Below, piece by piece: positions 1 to 7,914 of a stretch of DNA of 64,000 bases. The position numbers were made by a program, and so were the translations under genes. Origin of the DNA: Sphingobacterium paludis (GTDB lineage Bacteria > Bacteroidota > Bacteroidia > Sphingobacteriales > Sphingobacteriaceae). The notes beneath the pieces are model-generated. The model did no database searches. It was not told where the DNA came from and saw only the letters and a program-made list of their open reading frames with translations. The stretch is from positions 310,001-374,000 of the forward strand of contig NZ_SNZV01000002.1 of NCBI RefSeq assembly GCF_004364125.1, in the 5' to 3' direction. Each line of letters starts with the position of its first letter. Position 1 is the first letter of the stretch.

Positions 1-237
1 TCTGGGGTAGGCTTTATTTGGATCCTAATGGGCATTCCGACAAGGTTTCTTGTTGTTTATAGCGTATTATTGATCTGCTGTAATTTTGTTTATGAGCTTT
101 GGATTCCAATACTTAATACGCGAGACATCGTCGACGCATACTACGGCGTTTTCGGGACTGTTTTAGCATTTTGCTTTTTGCTGTTTACTAAGCGCTTCGG
201 ACTTGTCATTTTAAAAGGGGGGAAGTCCGAAGTATAA
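1..237 (+). CDS. C-terminal part of a membrane protein (VanZ-like?), cut by the window edge
   Basis: The reading frame is open from the first base and stops at 235-237, so this is the last 78 or so residues of a longer protein. At least two hydrophobic stretches are visible: one around FLVVYSVLLICCNFVYEL and one around VFGTVLAFCFLLF. Between them is a short polar segment with TRDIVDAYYGVFGT. That pattern (acidic residues, then a Gly-rich start of a helix) resembles the last membrane segment of VanZ-family proteins, but this is a weak resemblance. An ATG at 28 exists but is probably internal. It converges on the permease array with only 14 bp between the stop codons. Confidence 0.45.
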   Translation, partial: SGVGFIWILMGIPTRFLVVYSVLLICCNFVYELWIPILNTRDIVDAYYGVFGTVLAFCFLLFTKRFGLVILKGGKSEV

Positions 238-251
238 GTATGGACACGTGA

Positions 252-2663
252 TCATTCGTCACGTAGATTTTTTATGGGATTAGTTCGATTTGCGCGTATA
301 ACAACGATGGTAATAAATAGGAATAGCACCATGGAAAGCGCTGCGACCGGTAGGAGAAACATCTTAAGATCCAATGGCGTCTTTAAGACATAATTCATCA
401 GCCAACGATCCATCAGGTAATAAGAAATTGGGCAACTTATGCACAATGCAACGAAAAACAAGATGTAAAACTCTCTACTAAATAGCATAATGATGTTTCG
501 CATGTTTGCACCAAGTACCTTTCGAATTCCCACTTCCTTCAAACGCAGATTTATGGAAAGCGAAGTAAGGCCAACAACGCCAAGCACGACGATTATAATG
601 GAAATACCAGTTGCTGTCTGTGCAGCACGTTTAAGTTGCACCTCGCTGCTGTATATTTTTTGCAAGGTATCATCCATGAATGTATAGTTAAATGGCGCGT
701 TGGGTAGAAGTTTATGCCAAGTGTGCTCGATCGCAGCAACCGCAGCAGATAAAGAACCGGCCTTTAGGCGGATGGATAAAAAGCGATATTGGCTGCTGGC
801 TTTTACCGGAAACCAAACGACAGCGGGAGATGCTGCATGCATAGAATTGGCGTAGAAATTTTCCGTCACTCCAGCTACTGTTCCTGAAAACCTATCGTCA
901 AAAAGACTGATCCGCTGGCCTATAGCGTCTTCGGGGTAAGCGTATCCCAAATCCAAGGCTGCTTTGCGATTAATCACTAATTTCGATGCCATACTAGGGT
1001 CGCCCGGCGCACCAAAAAATTGACCGGCGAGAACTGGTATTTGATAAGTAGCGGCATAAAAGGAATCAGATGTGATAAGCAGGGCATCGGTTTGTTTACT
1101 GTTGCCCGGATTTCGGATTATTTGAACGCCATCGCTAAAAGAACTCGGTACGCCATAGGAAAGGCTGACTTCTTCAACCTGCGGTAGTTGCTTGAGTTCT
1201 TGTTGTACCAATTCCATCTTGTTCAGACCCTTTTCTGTCCAGTCGCGAGGCACTTGTGCAGTGAGCAGGTAATTTTTGTTGTAGCCTAGGTTTCCGGCAA
1301 TAAATACGTCGACCTGTTGGGTAATGATGACTGCGGAAATGAGGACAATAAGCGCGACGGCAAACTGGAGAAACAGCAAGGTGCGTCGGATCATACTTTT
1401 CCCTCCAAGATCGCTGAGTTGACTTTTTACAGCATTCGTGACGGCTGTAGTGGACAACTTTACGGCAGGATATATCCCGGCCGCGAATCCTAAAGCCAGT
1501 GTGCCGCTGGCAAAACTAATGTAAAATGAAAGCGGCAGTTCCGTTAGCGCGGGAAGGTGTTTCATCATAACGGCAGAGAAAACAGGCAATAGCAACGGAT
1601 AGACCGCTAAAGCGAGCAGGGCTGCGATGGTGACGATCACGCAGTATTCGGTCATGAATTGTAAGATGAGACGACTTTTACTGCTTCCCATAATCTTGCG
1701 AACGCCAATTTCCTTTAGGCGGTTGAAGCTTTGGCTTATGCTGAGATTAATAAAGTTGATCGTGGCCATGAGGATCAGGAATAGTGCTATATAGCCTAAG
1801 ATTGCAATGAATTTTCGGACTGCTCCTTTGTTATCATCAAGATAATACGTTGTTAATGGTTTTAGGTCGGGTTGCAGATTGGTGAAAACTTGTTCATTAG
1901 CATGCTGCTTCAACAAGTTTTGTATAGGAATTGTAAGTTGGTCGGGCGAAATGCCTTTTTGTAGTTCGAGAAATCCTACGATCCATAAGTTATTCCAACT
2001 ATCTATATCTCTGCCGAAATACTTCTCACTGCTTATGGGTAAGAATATGCCGGTTTGCATGCTGGGCATCAGCTCCATCACGGAATTTTGGCCTACAGAC
2101 TTTACGACCGCCGTTATTTGGAAATTTTGTATATCGCCGGCAAAATTACGCAGGCTTAGTTGTCGCCCTATGACATCGGTTTTACCGAAATATTTCAATG
2201 CTACTTCTTCTTTTATCACCACGTTAGTAGGAGATGAAAGAGCGGTATGTGCATCGCCAGCCAACAACTGAAAGCCAAACATTTTTAAAAGCGAGGGATC
2301 TCCGAGCGAGACATTTTCCTCGTACACCGCTGTACCATTCGAAACGATGCAGGTCAATCCATCTAATCGATAGTAATCGGCTACCAAACTTGGGTACTGC
2401 TCTTTCAACATTTTCGGAAGCGCTCCGACGGTCGTAAGCTCCATACCAATACCAGGCTGCTTGTACTTGCTCTGTAACATGTACTGCTGCTGTTTATGAC
2501 GGACGTTGCTGTTGACTTGATAAGCCTGCCAAATATAGGCCGCAATTAAAAGCACAAATACCATGCTACCCACAAGTCCAGCAATGTTTAGTATGCTGTG
2601 TGCTTTGTTTCGGCGTATATTTCTCCAAGCTATTTTTAGAAAGATTAAAAAGTTGAAATTCAA
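252..2663 (-). CDS. ABC transporter permease 10 (last of the array), doubled FtsX/MacB-PCD type
   Basis: An 803-residue inner-membrane permease. The order is TM1 (about 24-46), a periplasmic MacB-PCD-like domain, three TMs, then a second unit starting near residue 423 (RRTLLFLQFAVALIVLISAV) and a final three-TM block. Two cytoplasmic coupling segments that should contact the ATPase are visible: LKEIGVRKIMGSS (about 313-325) and LKEVGIRKVLGAN (about 704-716). The N-terminus (MNFNFLIFLKIAWRN) is longer than in its neighbours, and the C-terminus is NLRDE rather than SLRDE, so it is one of the more diverged members. It is the promoter-distal gene; a REP-like palindrome lies upstream of it. It has no ATPase of its own and probably uses the protein encoded at 26007-26693. 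The substrate is unknown. Confidence 0.9.
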   Translation of the reverse strand: MNFNFLIFLKIAWRNIRRNKAHSILNIAGLVGSMVFVLLIAAYIWQAYQVNSNVRHKQQQYMLQSKYKQPGIGMELTTVGALPKMLKEQYPSLVADYYRLDGLTCIVSNGTAVYEENVSLGDPSLLKMFGFQLLAGDAHTALSSPTNVVIKEEVALKYFGKTDVIGRQLSLRNFAGDIQNFQITAVVKSVGQNSVMELMPSMQTGIFLPISSEKYFGRDIDSWNNLWIVGFLELQKGISPDQLTIPIQNLLKQHANEQVFTNLQPDLKPLTTYYLDDNKGAVRKFIAILGYIALFLILMATINFINLSISQSFNRLKEIGVRKIMGSSKSRLILQFMTEYCVIVTIAALLALAVYPLLLPVFSAVMMKHLPALTELPLSFYISFASGTLALGFAAGIYPAVKLSTTAVTNAVKSQLSDLGGKSMIRRTLLFLQFAVALIVLISAVIITQQVDVFIAGNLGYNKNYLLTAQVPRDWTEKGLNKMELVQQELKQLPQVEEVSLSYGVPSSFSDGVQIIRNPGNSKQTDALLITSDSFYAATYQIPVLAGQFFGAPGDPSMASKLVINRKAALDLGYAYPEDAIGQRISLFDDRFSGTVAGVTENFYANSMHAASPAVVWFPVKASSQYRFLSIRLKAGSLSAAVAAIEHTWHKLLPNAPFNYTFMDDTLQKIYSSEVQLKRAAQTATGISIIIVVLGVVGLTSLSINLRLKEVGIRKVLGANMRNIIMLFSREFYILFFVALCISCPISYYLMDRWLMNYVLKTPLDLKMFLLPVAALSMVLFLFITIVVIRANRTNPIKNLRDE

Positions 2664-2702
2664 AATTTAAAAAATAAAAAGTTAGACGTTAAAGTGAAAA
2701 TG

Positions 2703-2789
2703 CGTCATCGTAAGGAAGTATGACGTGGCAATCTGCATTTTTACAAGCGTAAGATTGCCGCGTCGTCGTGCCTCCTCCTCGCAAAGACA
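2703..2789. repeat. REP-like imperfect palindrome between permeases 9 and 10
   Basis: Two arms face each other. The left arm contains ACGTGGCAATCT (2723-2734) and the right arm AGATTGCCGCGT (2752-2763). Pairing extends outward with mismatches (GTCATCGTAAGGA against CCTCCTCGCAAAGAC). The GAGGAGGCACGACG-type core with AGATTGC resembles a widespread small palindromic repeat of bacterial intergenic regions, recalled from general knowledge and not searched. It would form a long hairpin in the permease 9-10 transcript. Confidence 0.6.
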
Positions 2790-2822
2790 TTACTACTATT
2801 AATCCAAATATCTCACTACTCA

Positions 2823-5231
2823 CTATTCATCCCGTAAACTATCCACTGGGTTGCTTGTTGCGGCGCGCAGCGTCTGCCAAGCGATCGTGGTCAGGGCTAT
2901 GCCGATGGTGAGCAAACCTGCTGCCACGAACATCCACCATTGTATGTCGATACGGTAAGCGAAGCCCCGCAACCAGGCATTCATCATCCACCACGCTAAT
3001 GGGCAGGCAAGGACAAAAGCCAACAGCATCAGCTTCATAAATTCTTTGGAAAGTAGCACTACAATTTGCATGACTGAAGAGCCTAACACCTTTCTAATAC
3101 CGATTTCTTTGATTCTCTTATTAATCATTAACAATGCTAAAGCGAAGAGTCCGAGACAGGAAATGGCGATGGCAACAACGGCACCACTGACTACGATCTG
3201 CACAAAGCGCTGCTCGTCGCGATACATGTTTTGCGTATTTTCGTCCAAATATGAAGCCGCGATATTCGCTTTTGGATTTATCTTTTTCCAAATAGCCTCG
3301 AGCTTCGTCATACTCTCGCTCAGATTATCCGTTTTCACGCGTACAAAAAGATAAGAAACAGAAAAAATATTAGGGTTGATTGATAATGTGAGCGGCTCTA
3401 CCTTACGGCGCAGATCTTGGAAATTGAAGTCATCAATAATACCGATCACCTGCGGATTTCCATCGATCTCTATCGTTTTTCCCAATACCTTGTCTGCACC
3501 GCCCAATTGCGCGGCCATTTGTGTATTGATGATGACGCTTGCCGTATCGCTGGGGTGGCTGCGGTCAAAATCACGGCCTTCCAGCAGTTTGATTCCCAGC
3601 GTTTCTAAATAATCGAAATCGATCCGCATAAAATTCGTGTAGACTTGCTTTCCTTCAAAATCAAAGCCCATGCGGCTAGTAGACATGCTGCCATCTCGCC
3701 CTCGACCAAGATTCATATCAGATGCGCTGACACTTTTCACCCATGGTTGAGCGGCTAACGCTACGCGCATCTGCTGTAGCGCATTTTCATGGTCTATTCC
3801 TTCGCCAATAGGGATGCTGATCACTTCCGTCTTATCGAAGCCCAATGGGCGGTCTGCTATGTAACGTAACTGAAAACTGATAATAATGGTGGCTAGAATC
3901 AGAACAATAGCAATGGAAAATTGCAGTACGGTCAAGCTATTGCGTAATCCGCTGCTTTTTATTGATGCTTTTCCTTTTAAGGTTTGTATAATATTTGCTT
4001 TTGCAATGCGCCATGCTGGATAGCCGCCGGATAGCAGGGTTAGGAGCAGTAGTGTTAGCGAAAAGAAAGCAAGGTTGACGGGCGACAGCAGTTGACTAAT
4101 GGACAAGCTATAATTCATAATAGCATTGTACTGTGCTAATAACACCCAAGCTAACCCAATTCCAATGCATGTGGCTAATAAACACAATAAAAATGATTCT
4201 GTCCACAATTGCAACATGAGTTGTAACGTGGTTCCACCCAGTGTTTTTCGTGTTCCTATTTCTCGGTTTCTTGCGAAAGAATTGGCTAAAGATAGATTAA
4301 TGAAGTTGGAACATGCGATAAAAAGAATCAAGCCGGCAATAATGAGCAATATCCACGGAAATATTGGAGCAGATCCTTGACCAATATCAAGATCATTGCG
4401 GTGATATTTCGCTAAAGGTAGCAGGTGAAGTGCTACGTAAGCACCGTTTTTATCTGTACCCCATCCATCACGCTTGCGCATGTCGCTCTCCTCTTTGTAA
4501 TACAGGTCTACGAATGCTTTTGCTTTTTGAGTGAATGCCTCATCGTTTATCGCGCCCGATTTTAGTTTTACAAATATGTTATGGTCTTCATGGCTCCAAT
4601 TGTCAATCGTCGCTTGATAATTCGGCTTGTGCTCAAAACGCAATAAGGTATTGAAGGTCAAACTTGAATTTTTTGGGTTTTTTGAAATGACAGCGGTAAT
4701 ATTTTTTGATTCCCATCGACCGTTTTGATATACCTCTACCTGCTTGCCAACAATGTTGCTCGAACCAAAAAGGTTGTCCGCCATGCTCTCATCAATGACG
4801 ACGTTGTTCAGGTCGTTGAGTGCAGCCACGTTGCCATGTAGCATAGTAAAGCTGAAAATGGAAAGAAAGTCCGCATCGACGTATTTGTTACTTGCTTCCA
4901 GCTGCTTGTCTCCGTTTCGCAGGATGATGCCGCTGTTCATATATCGGCTTACATACTCCATTTCTGGGAATGAAGATTTTAAAAGTGGTGCCAGCGGCGT
5001 AGAAACCGTAGCGCTGCGTCTCACGCCGTTTTGCGGATGGCTTTCGGTGTAAATTAATCCTACTTGTTCGCGATTCTTGTGAAAATTATCAAACGAAAGC
5101 TCAAACATCGCGGTCAGGTAAAGTAGGGTGGATGCCGCAATAGCCACGGCCAATCCAAAGATATGAATGGCGCTCAATGCCTTGGTCTTTAACAAAGACC
5201 GAAAGGCAATTTTTATGTAGTTTTTAATCAC
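2823..5231 (-). CDS. ABC transporter permease 9, doubled FtsX/MacB-PCD type
   Basis: An 802-residue permease with TM1 near 20-42, a large periplasmic domain to about 285, three TMs, a second unit starting near 429 (LRNSLTVLQFSIAIVLILAT), a second periplasmic domain and three final TMs. The first coupling segment is unusual: NREIGTRKTLGGT (about 318-331) instead of the usual AKEVGVRKVLGA. The second (IKEIGIRKVLGSS, near 700) is standard. The protein ends NPVDSLRDE. It lies 148 bp downstream of permease 8 and 159 bp upstream of permease 10, too far for translational coupling but consistent with one transcript from the promoter before permease 7. The stop codon is followed on the coding strand by the TGAGTAG-type heptamer seen after permeases 1 and 7. 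Confidence 0.92.
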   Translation of the reverse strand: MIKNYIKIAFRSLLKTKALSAIHIFGLAVAIAASTLLYLTAMFELSFDNFHKNREQVGLIYTESHPQNGVRRSATVSTPLAPLLKSSFPEMEYVSRYMNSGIILRNGDKQLEASNKYVDADFLSIFSFTMLHGNVAALNDLNNVVIDESMADNLFGSSNIVGKQVEVYQNGRWESKNITAVISKNPKNSSLTFNTLLRFEHKPNYQATIDNWSHEDHNIFVKLKSGAINDEAFTQKAKAFVDLYYKEESDMRKRDGWGTDKNGAYVALHLLPLAKYHRNDLDIGQGSAPIFPWILLIIAGLILFIACSNFINLSLANSFARNREIGTRKTLGGTTLQLMLQLWTESFLLCLLATCIGIGLAWVLLAQYNAIMNYSLSISQLLSPVNLAFFSLTLLLLTLLSGGYPAWRIAKANIIQTLKGKASIKSSGLRNSLTVLQFSIAIVLILATIIISFQLRYIADRPLGFDKTEVISIPIGEGIDHENALQQMRVALAAQPWVKSVSASDMNLGRGRDGSMSTSRMGFDFEGKQVYTNFMRIDFDYLETLGIKLLEGRDFDRSHPSDTASVIINTQMAAQLGGADKVLGKTIEIDGNPQVIGIIDDFNFQDLRRKVEPLTLSINPNIFSVSYLFVRVKTDNLSESMTKLEAIWKKINPKANIAASYLDENTQNMYRDEQRFVQIVVSGAVVAIAISCLGLFALALLMINKRIKEIGIRKVLGSSVMQIVVLLSKEFMKLMLLAFVLACPLAWWMMNAWLRGFAYRIDIQWWMFVAAGLLTIGIALTTIAWQTLRAATSNPVDSLRDE

Positions 5232-5379
5232 GTTTTTAGTATTTAGATGATAGTATGCAGATTGCAGTGCTTAGATGGTAGATTACAGATGTTAGAGCGA
5301 AGGCGTCGATGCTCGTACTGTTCGTTTTTATTTTTCACTTCTTCCTTCTGACTTTTTACTTTTAAATTTTTACTTTCCA

Positions 5380-7785
5380 TCATTCATCGCGTAAGCTATC
5401 CACAGGGTTTGCTAATGAGGCTCGGATGGCTTGTCCACTTACCGTAAAAATTGCAATAAATAAAGCGGCAGCGCCGGCCATGGCAAAAATCCACCATTGA
5501 ATAGTGATGTGGTAGGCAAAATCATTCAACCACAGATTCATTGCCCACCAAGCGAGCGGAACGGCAATAAATATGGCCATAGTGACAAGACGCAAAAAAT
5601 CGACGGAAAGTAGTTTAACGATACTAAAAGTCGATGCCCCTAATACTTTACGTATACCGATCTCTTTTGTACGTTGCTGTGCCGTGTAGGTTGCCAAGCC
5701 AAGAAGACCCAAGGAAGCTATAAACAAGGCCAACCCTGAAAACGCTGAAAACAGTCTTCTAAAGCGGTAGTCGGCTTCGTACTGCCGGTTGAAACTCTCA
5801 TCAAGAAAACTGTATAGAAAAGGACGGTGAGGTGCCGCTTTTTTCCAAATATCTGCTAGTTCTGCAACCGTTTCAAGCGTTCCGGCATTCCGAATCTTAA
5901 GTGTGATAAACTTACTACTCAGCGGTTCTAGCCGTAACGTAAGTGGCTCTACTTTTTGGTGGAGCGATAGGTAGTTGAAATCTTTGACTACACCAATGAC
6001 TTGCCCTTCACGTCCCCATTGCGCGAAACGTTTTCCAATGATTTTTTCGGGGTCCGAATATCCCCAAATTTTGGCGGCTGCTTCGTTGATGACTAAGGAG
6101 TGTATCGTATCAGCTGGAAAATCTCTCGAATAAGGTCGGCCGGCGGCCATTTGAACGCCGAAGTTGGAGATAAAATCAACGTCGACCTCAAAAATAGCCT
6201 GGTTAAGCACCTTCATCTCTCCGTCTGGCAATTCTACTTGTGTCCCAGCGTTAGGGAAGTAAGACCCGGGTATGCTTCGCGACGCGGAAACAGATAGTAC
6301 GTCTTTTTGCTGCGCGAGGGTTTGCTTGATGGCTTCCAAATTCTGCAGCACTTGGTCATCATAATTGAAATCAACGACTAACATTTGTGTTTTCTCAAAT
6401 CCGAGGTCGGTTTGCTGTAGGTGTCGTAGTTGTGAGAATACAATAAAAGTGCCCGCGATCAACGCGATAGAGAGTCCGAATTGGAAAACTACTAATCCTT
6501 TTCGTAACCAAGCGCCACCAGCGGCAGAGTGGGATGCACCTTTAAACACTTTGACGGGTTTGAAGTTTGCCAATACAAATGCGGGATAGCTGGCCGCCAG
6601 TAACGACGTTGTCAGTACGATGCCGATAAATAGACTGAAGGTTACTGGATTGAATAAACTTGCGAAGGTAAAGCGTTTACCAGCAAACAGCTCTACAAAT
6701 GGTAATAGGCAAACTACCAGCGCTAGCGCCAACAGGCTTGCGAAAAATACCAACATCAGCGATTCGCTCATAAACTGCACGATCAGGTTTTTCCGATTGG
6801 CACCTACTACTTTTCTAACACCGACCTCCTTGGCTCTTTCCAATGATCGGGATGTCGCAAGATTCATAAAGTTGACGCAGGCAATGCATAAGATGAAAAC
6901 GCCGATGATGGAAAAAATGTATATATTTTGCATGCTTCCTACAGGGCCCGGTTGCCGATCTGCTTTAGAATTTAGATAGGCACCCAGCAGTGGCTCAAAG
7001 TGAATGCTGTATTTACCTTCCTGCGAAGCTTGGTGCCGCGTTATGAAATCAGGAACCTGTGTTTCCAATTTTGTGATATCATAGTCTTCAGGTAGCAGGA
7101 GATAGGTGTAAAAATCTACATAGCCCCATTGGTCGAATACTTCGGACCATGACTGCCGAAAAGAACTCATGGAAAGCAACGCATCGAACGAAAAGTGGGA
7201 GTTGCTCGGTAGGTCATCGATCACAGCAGTGACCGTATATATTCCGGGTGCAGCGCGCCCGCCGGTCACGCCGCCTTCCAAGGTCTGTCCAATGGGATTG
7301 CTGTCGCCGAAGTATTTTTTTGCCATGGTTTCGGTCAATACAATCGAGTAGGGGGCCGTTAAAGCCGTTTGTGGATTGCCGGCAATAAATTTCCAACTGA
7401 AAACATCAAAAGCTGTGGAGTCCATGCAGAAAATACGCTCTTCCTGAAACGCTTTTTCGCCATGCTTGAGCAAAATGGAAATCTGACCAGAGAACTGTAC
7501 GACCTTCTGCACTTCGGGAAAATCTGCTTTCAGCGCTGCACCGACTGGTGCATTTCCCCATATCTGGTGCGTTTCCATCCCATTTTTCTCTTTCCAATCG
7601 TGAACTACGCGATAGATACGATCTTTCTTCTCGTGGTAATGATCAAACGACAGCTCATCTTGAATGTATAAGACAATGAGTAGACAACAGGCCAAACCAA
7701 TTGCCAAACCTAGGATATTGATGGAAGAATATCCCTTGTTTTTCAGAAGGTTTCGCCAGGCAATTTTTATGTAGTTTTTTAGCAT
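5380..7785 (-). CDS. ABC transporter permease 8, doubled FtsX/MacB-PCD type
   Basis: An 801-residue membrane protein starting MLKNYIKIAWRNLLKNKGYS, an N-terminus shared with permeases 4 and 7. Coupling segments AKEVGVRKVVGAN (about 313-325) and TKEIGIRKVLGAS (about 700-712) are both canonical. The first periplasmic domain (about 45-285) carries the family pattern of an FDHYHEKKDRIYRV start and a PIGQTL strand. The second unit starts near 425 with LRKGLVVFQFGLSIALIAG. Both halves are complete and no key segment is missing. It is probably co-transcribed with permease 7 upstream (129-bp gap) and permease 9 downstream. By analogy with MacB and the Lol-type mechanotransmission family it would drive a periplasmic or lipid-borne substrate rather than import; the substrate cannot be read from the sequence. 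Confidence 0.93.
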   Translation of the reverse strand: MLKNYIKIAWRNLLKNKGYSSINILGLAIGLACCLLIVLYIQDELSFDHYHEKKDRIYRVVHDWKEKNGMETHQIWGNAPVGAALKADFPEVQKVVQFSGQISILLKHGEKAFQEERIFCMDSTAFDVFSWKFIAGNPQTALTAPYSIVLTETMAKKYFGDSNPIGQTLEGGVTGGRAAPGIYTVTAVIDDLPSNSHFSFDALLSMSSFRQSWSEVFDQWGYVDFYTYLLLPEDYDITKLETQVPDFITRHQASQEGKYSIHFEPLLGAYLNSKADRQPGPVGSMQNIYIFSIIGVFILCIACVNFMNLATSRSLERAKEVGVRKVVGANRKNLIVQFMSESLMLVFFASLLALALVVCLLPFVELFAGKRFTFASLFNPVTFSLFIGIVLTTSLLAASYPAFVLANFKPVKVFKGASHSAAGGAWLRKGLVVFQFGLSIALIAGTFIVFSQLRHLQQTDLGFEKTQMLVVDFNYDDQVLQNLEAIKQTLAQQKDVLSVSASRSIPGSYFPNAGTQVELPDGEMKVLNQAIFEVDVDFISNFGVQMAAGRPYSRDFPADTIHSLVINEAAAKIWGYSDPEKIIGKRFAQWGREGQVIGVVKDFNYLSLHQKVEPLTLRLEPLSSKFITLKIRNAGTLETVAELADIWKKAAPHRPFLYSFLDESFNRQYEADYRFRRLFSAFSGLALFIASLGLLGLATYTAQQRTKEIGIRKVLGASTFSIVKLLSVDFLRLVTMAIFIAVPLAWWAMNLWLNDFAYHITIQWWIFAMAGAAALFIAIFTVSGQAIRASLANPVDSLRDE

Positions 7786-7914
7786 GTTTTGGAAATTAAA
7801 AAGTAAAAATTAAAAAGTAAAAAAAAATCGAAAGTAAGGAGAGGATTATCGATATCCTACGGTAAATAACTTTCACTACCCGCTAACCCACTACTCATTA
7901 CTCACTACTCATTA

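Noticed and set aside
5318..5323. TGTTCG half-site before permease 8 as a further activator site
   Set aside because: There is no matching second half and no -24 element at the 53-bp distance.
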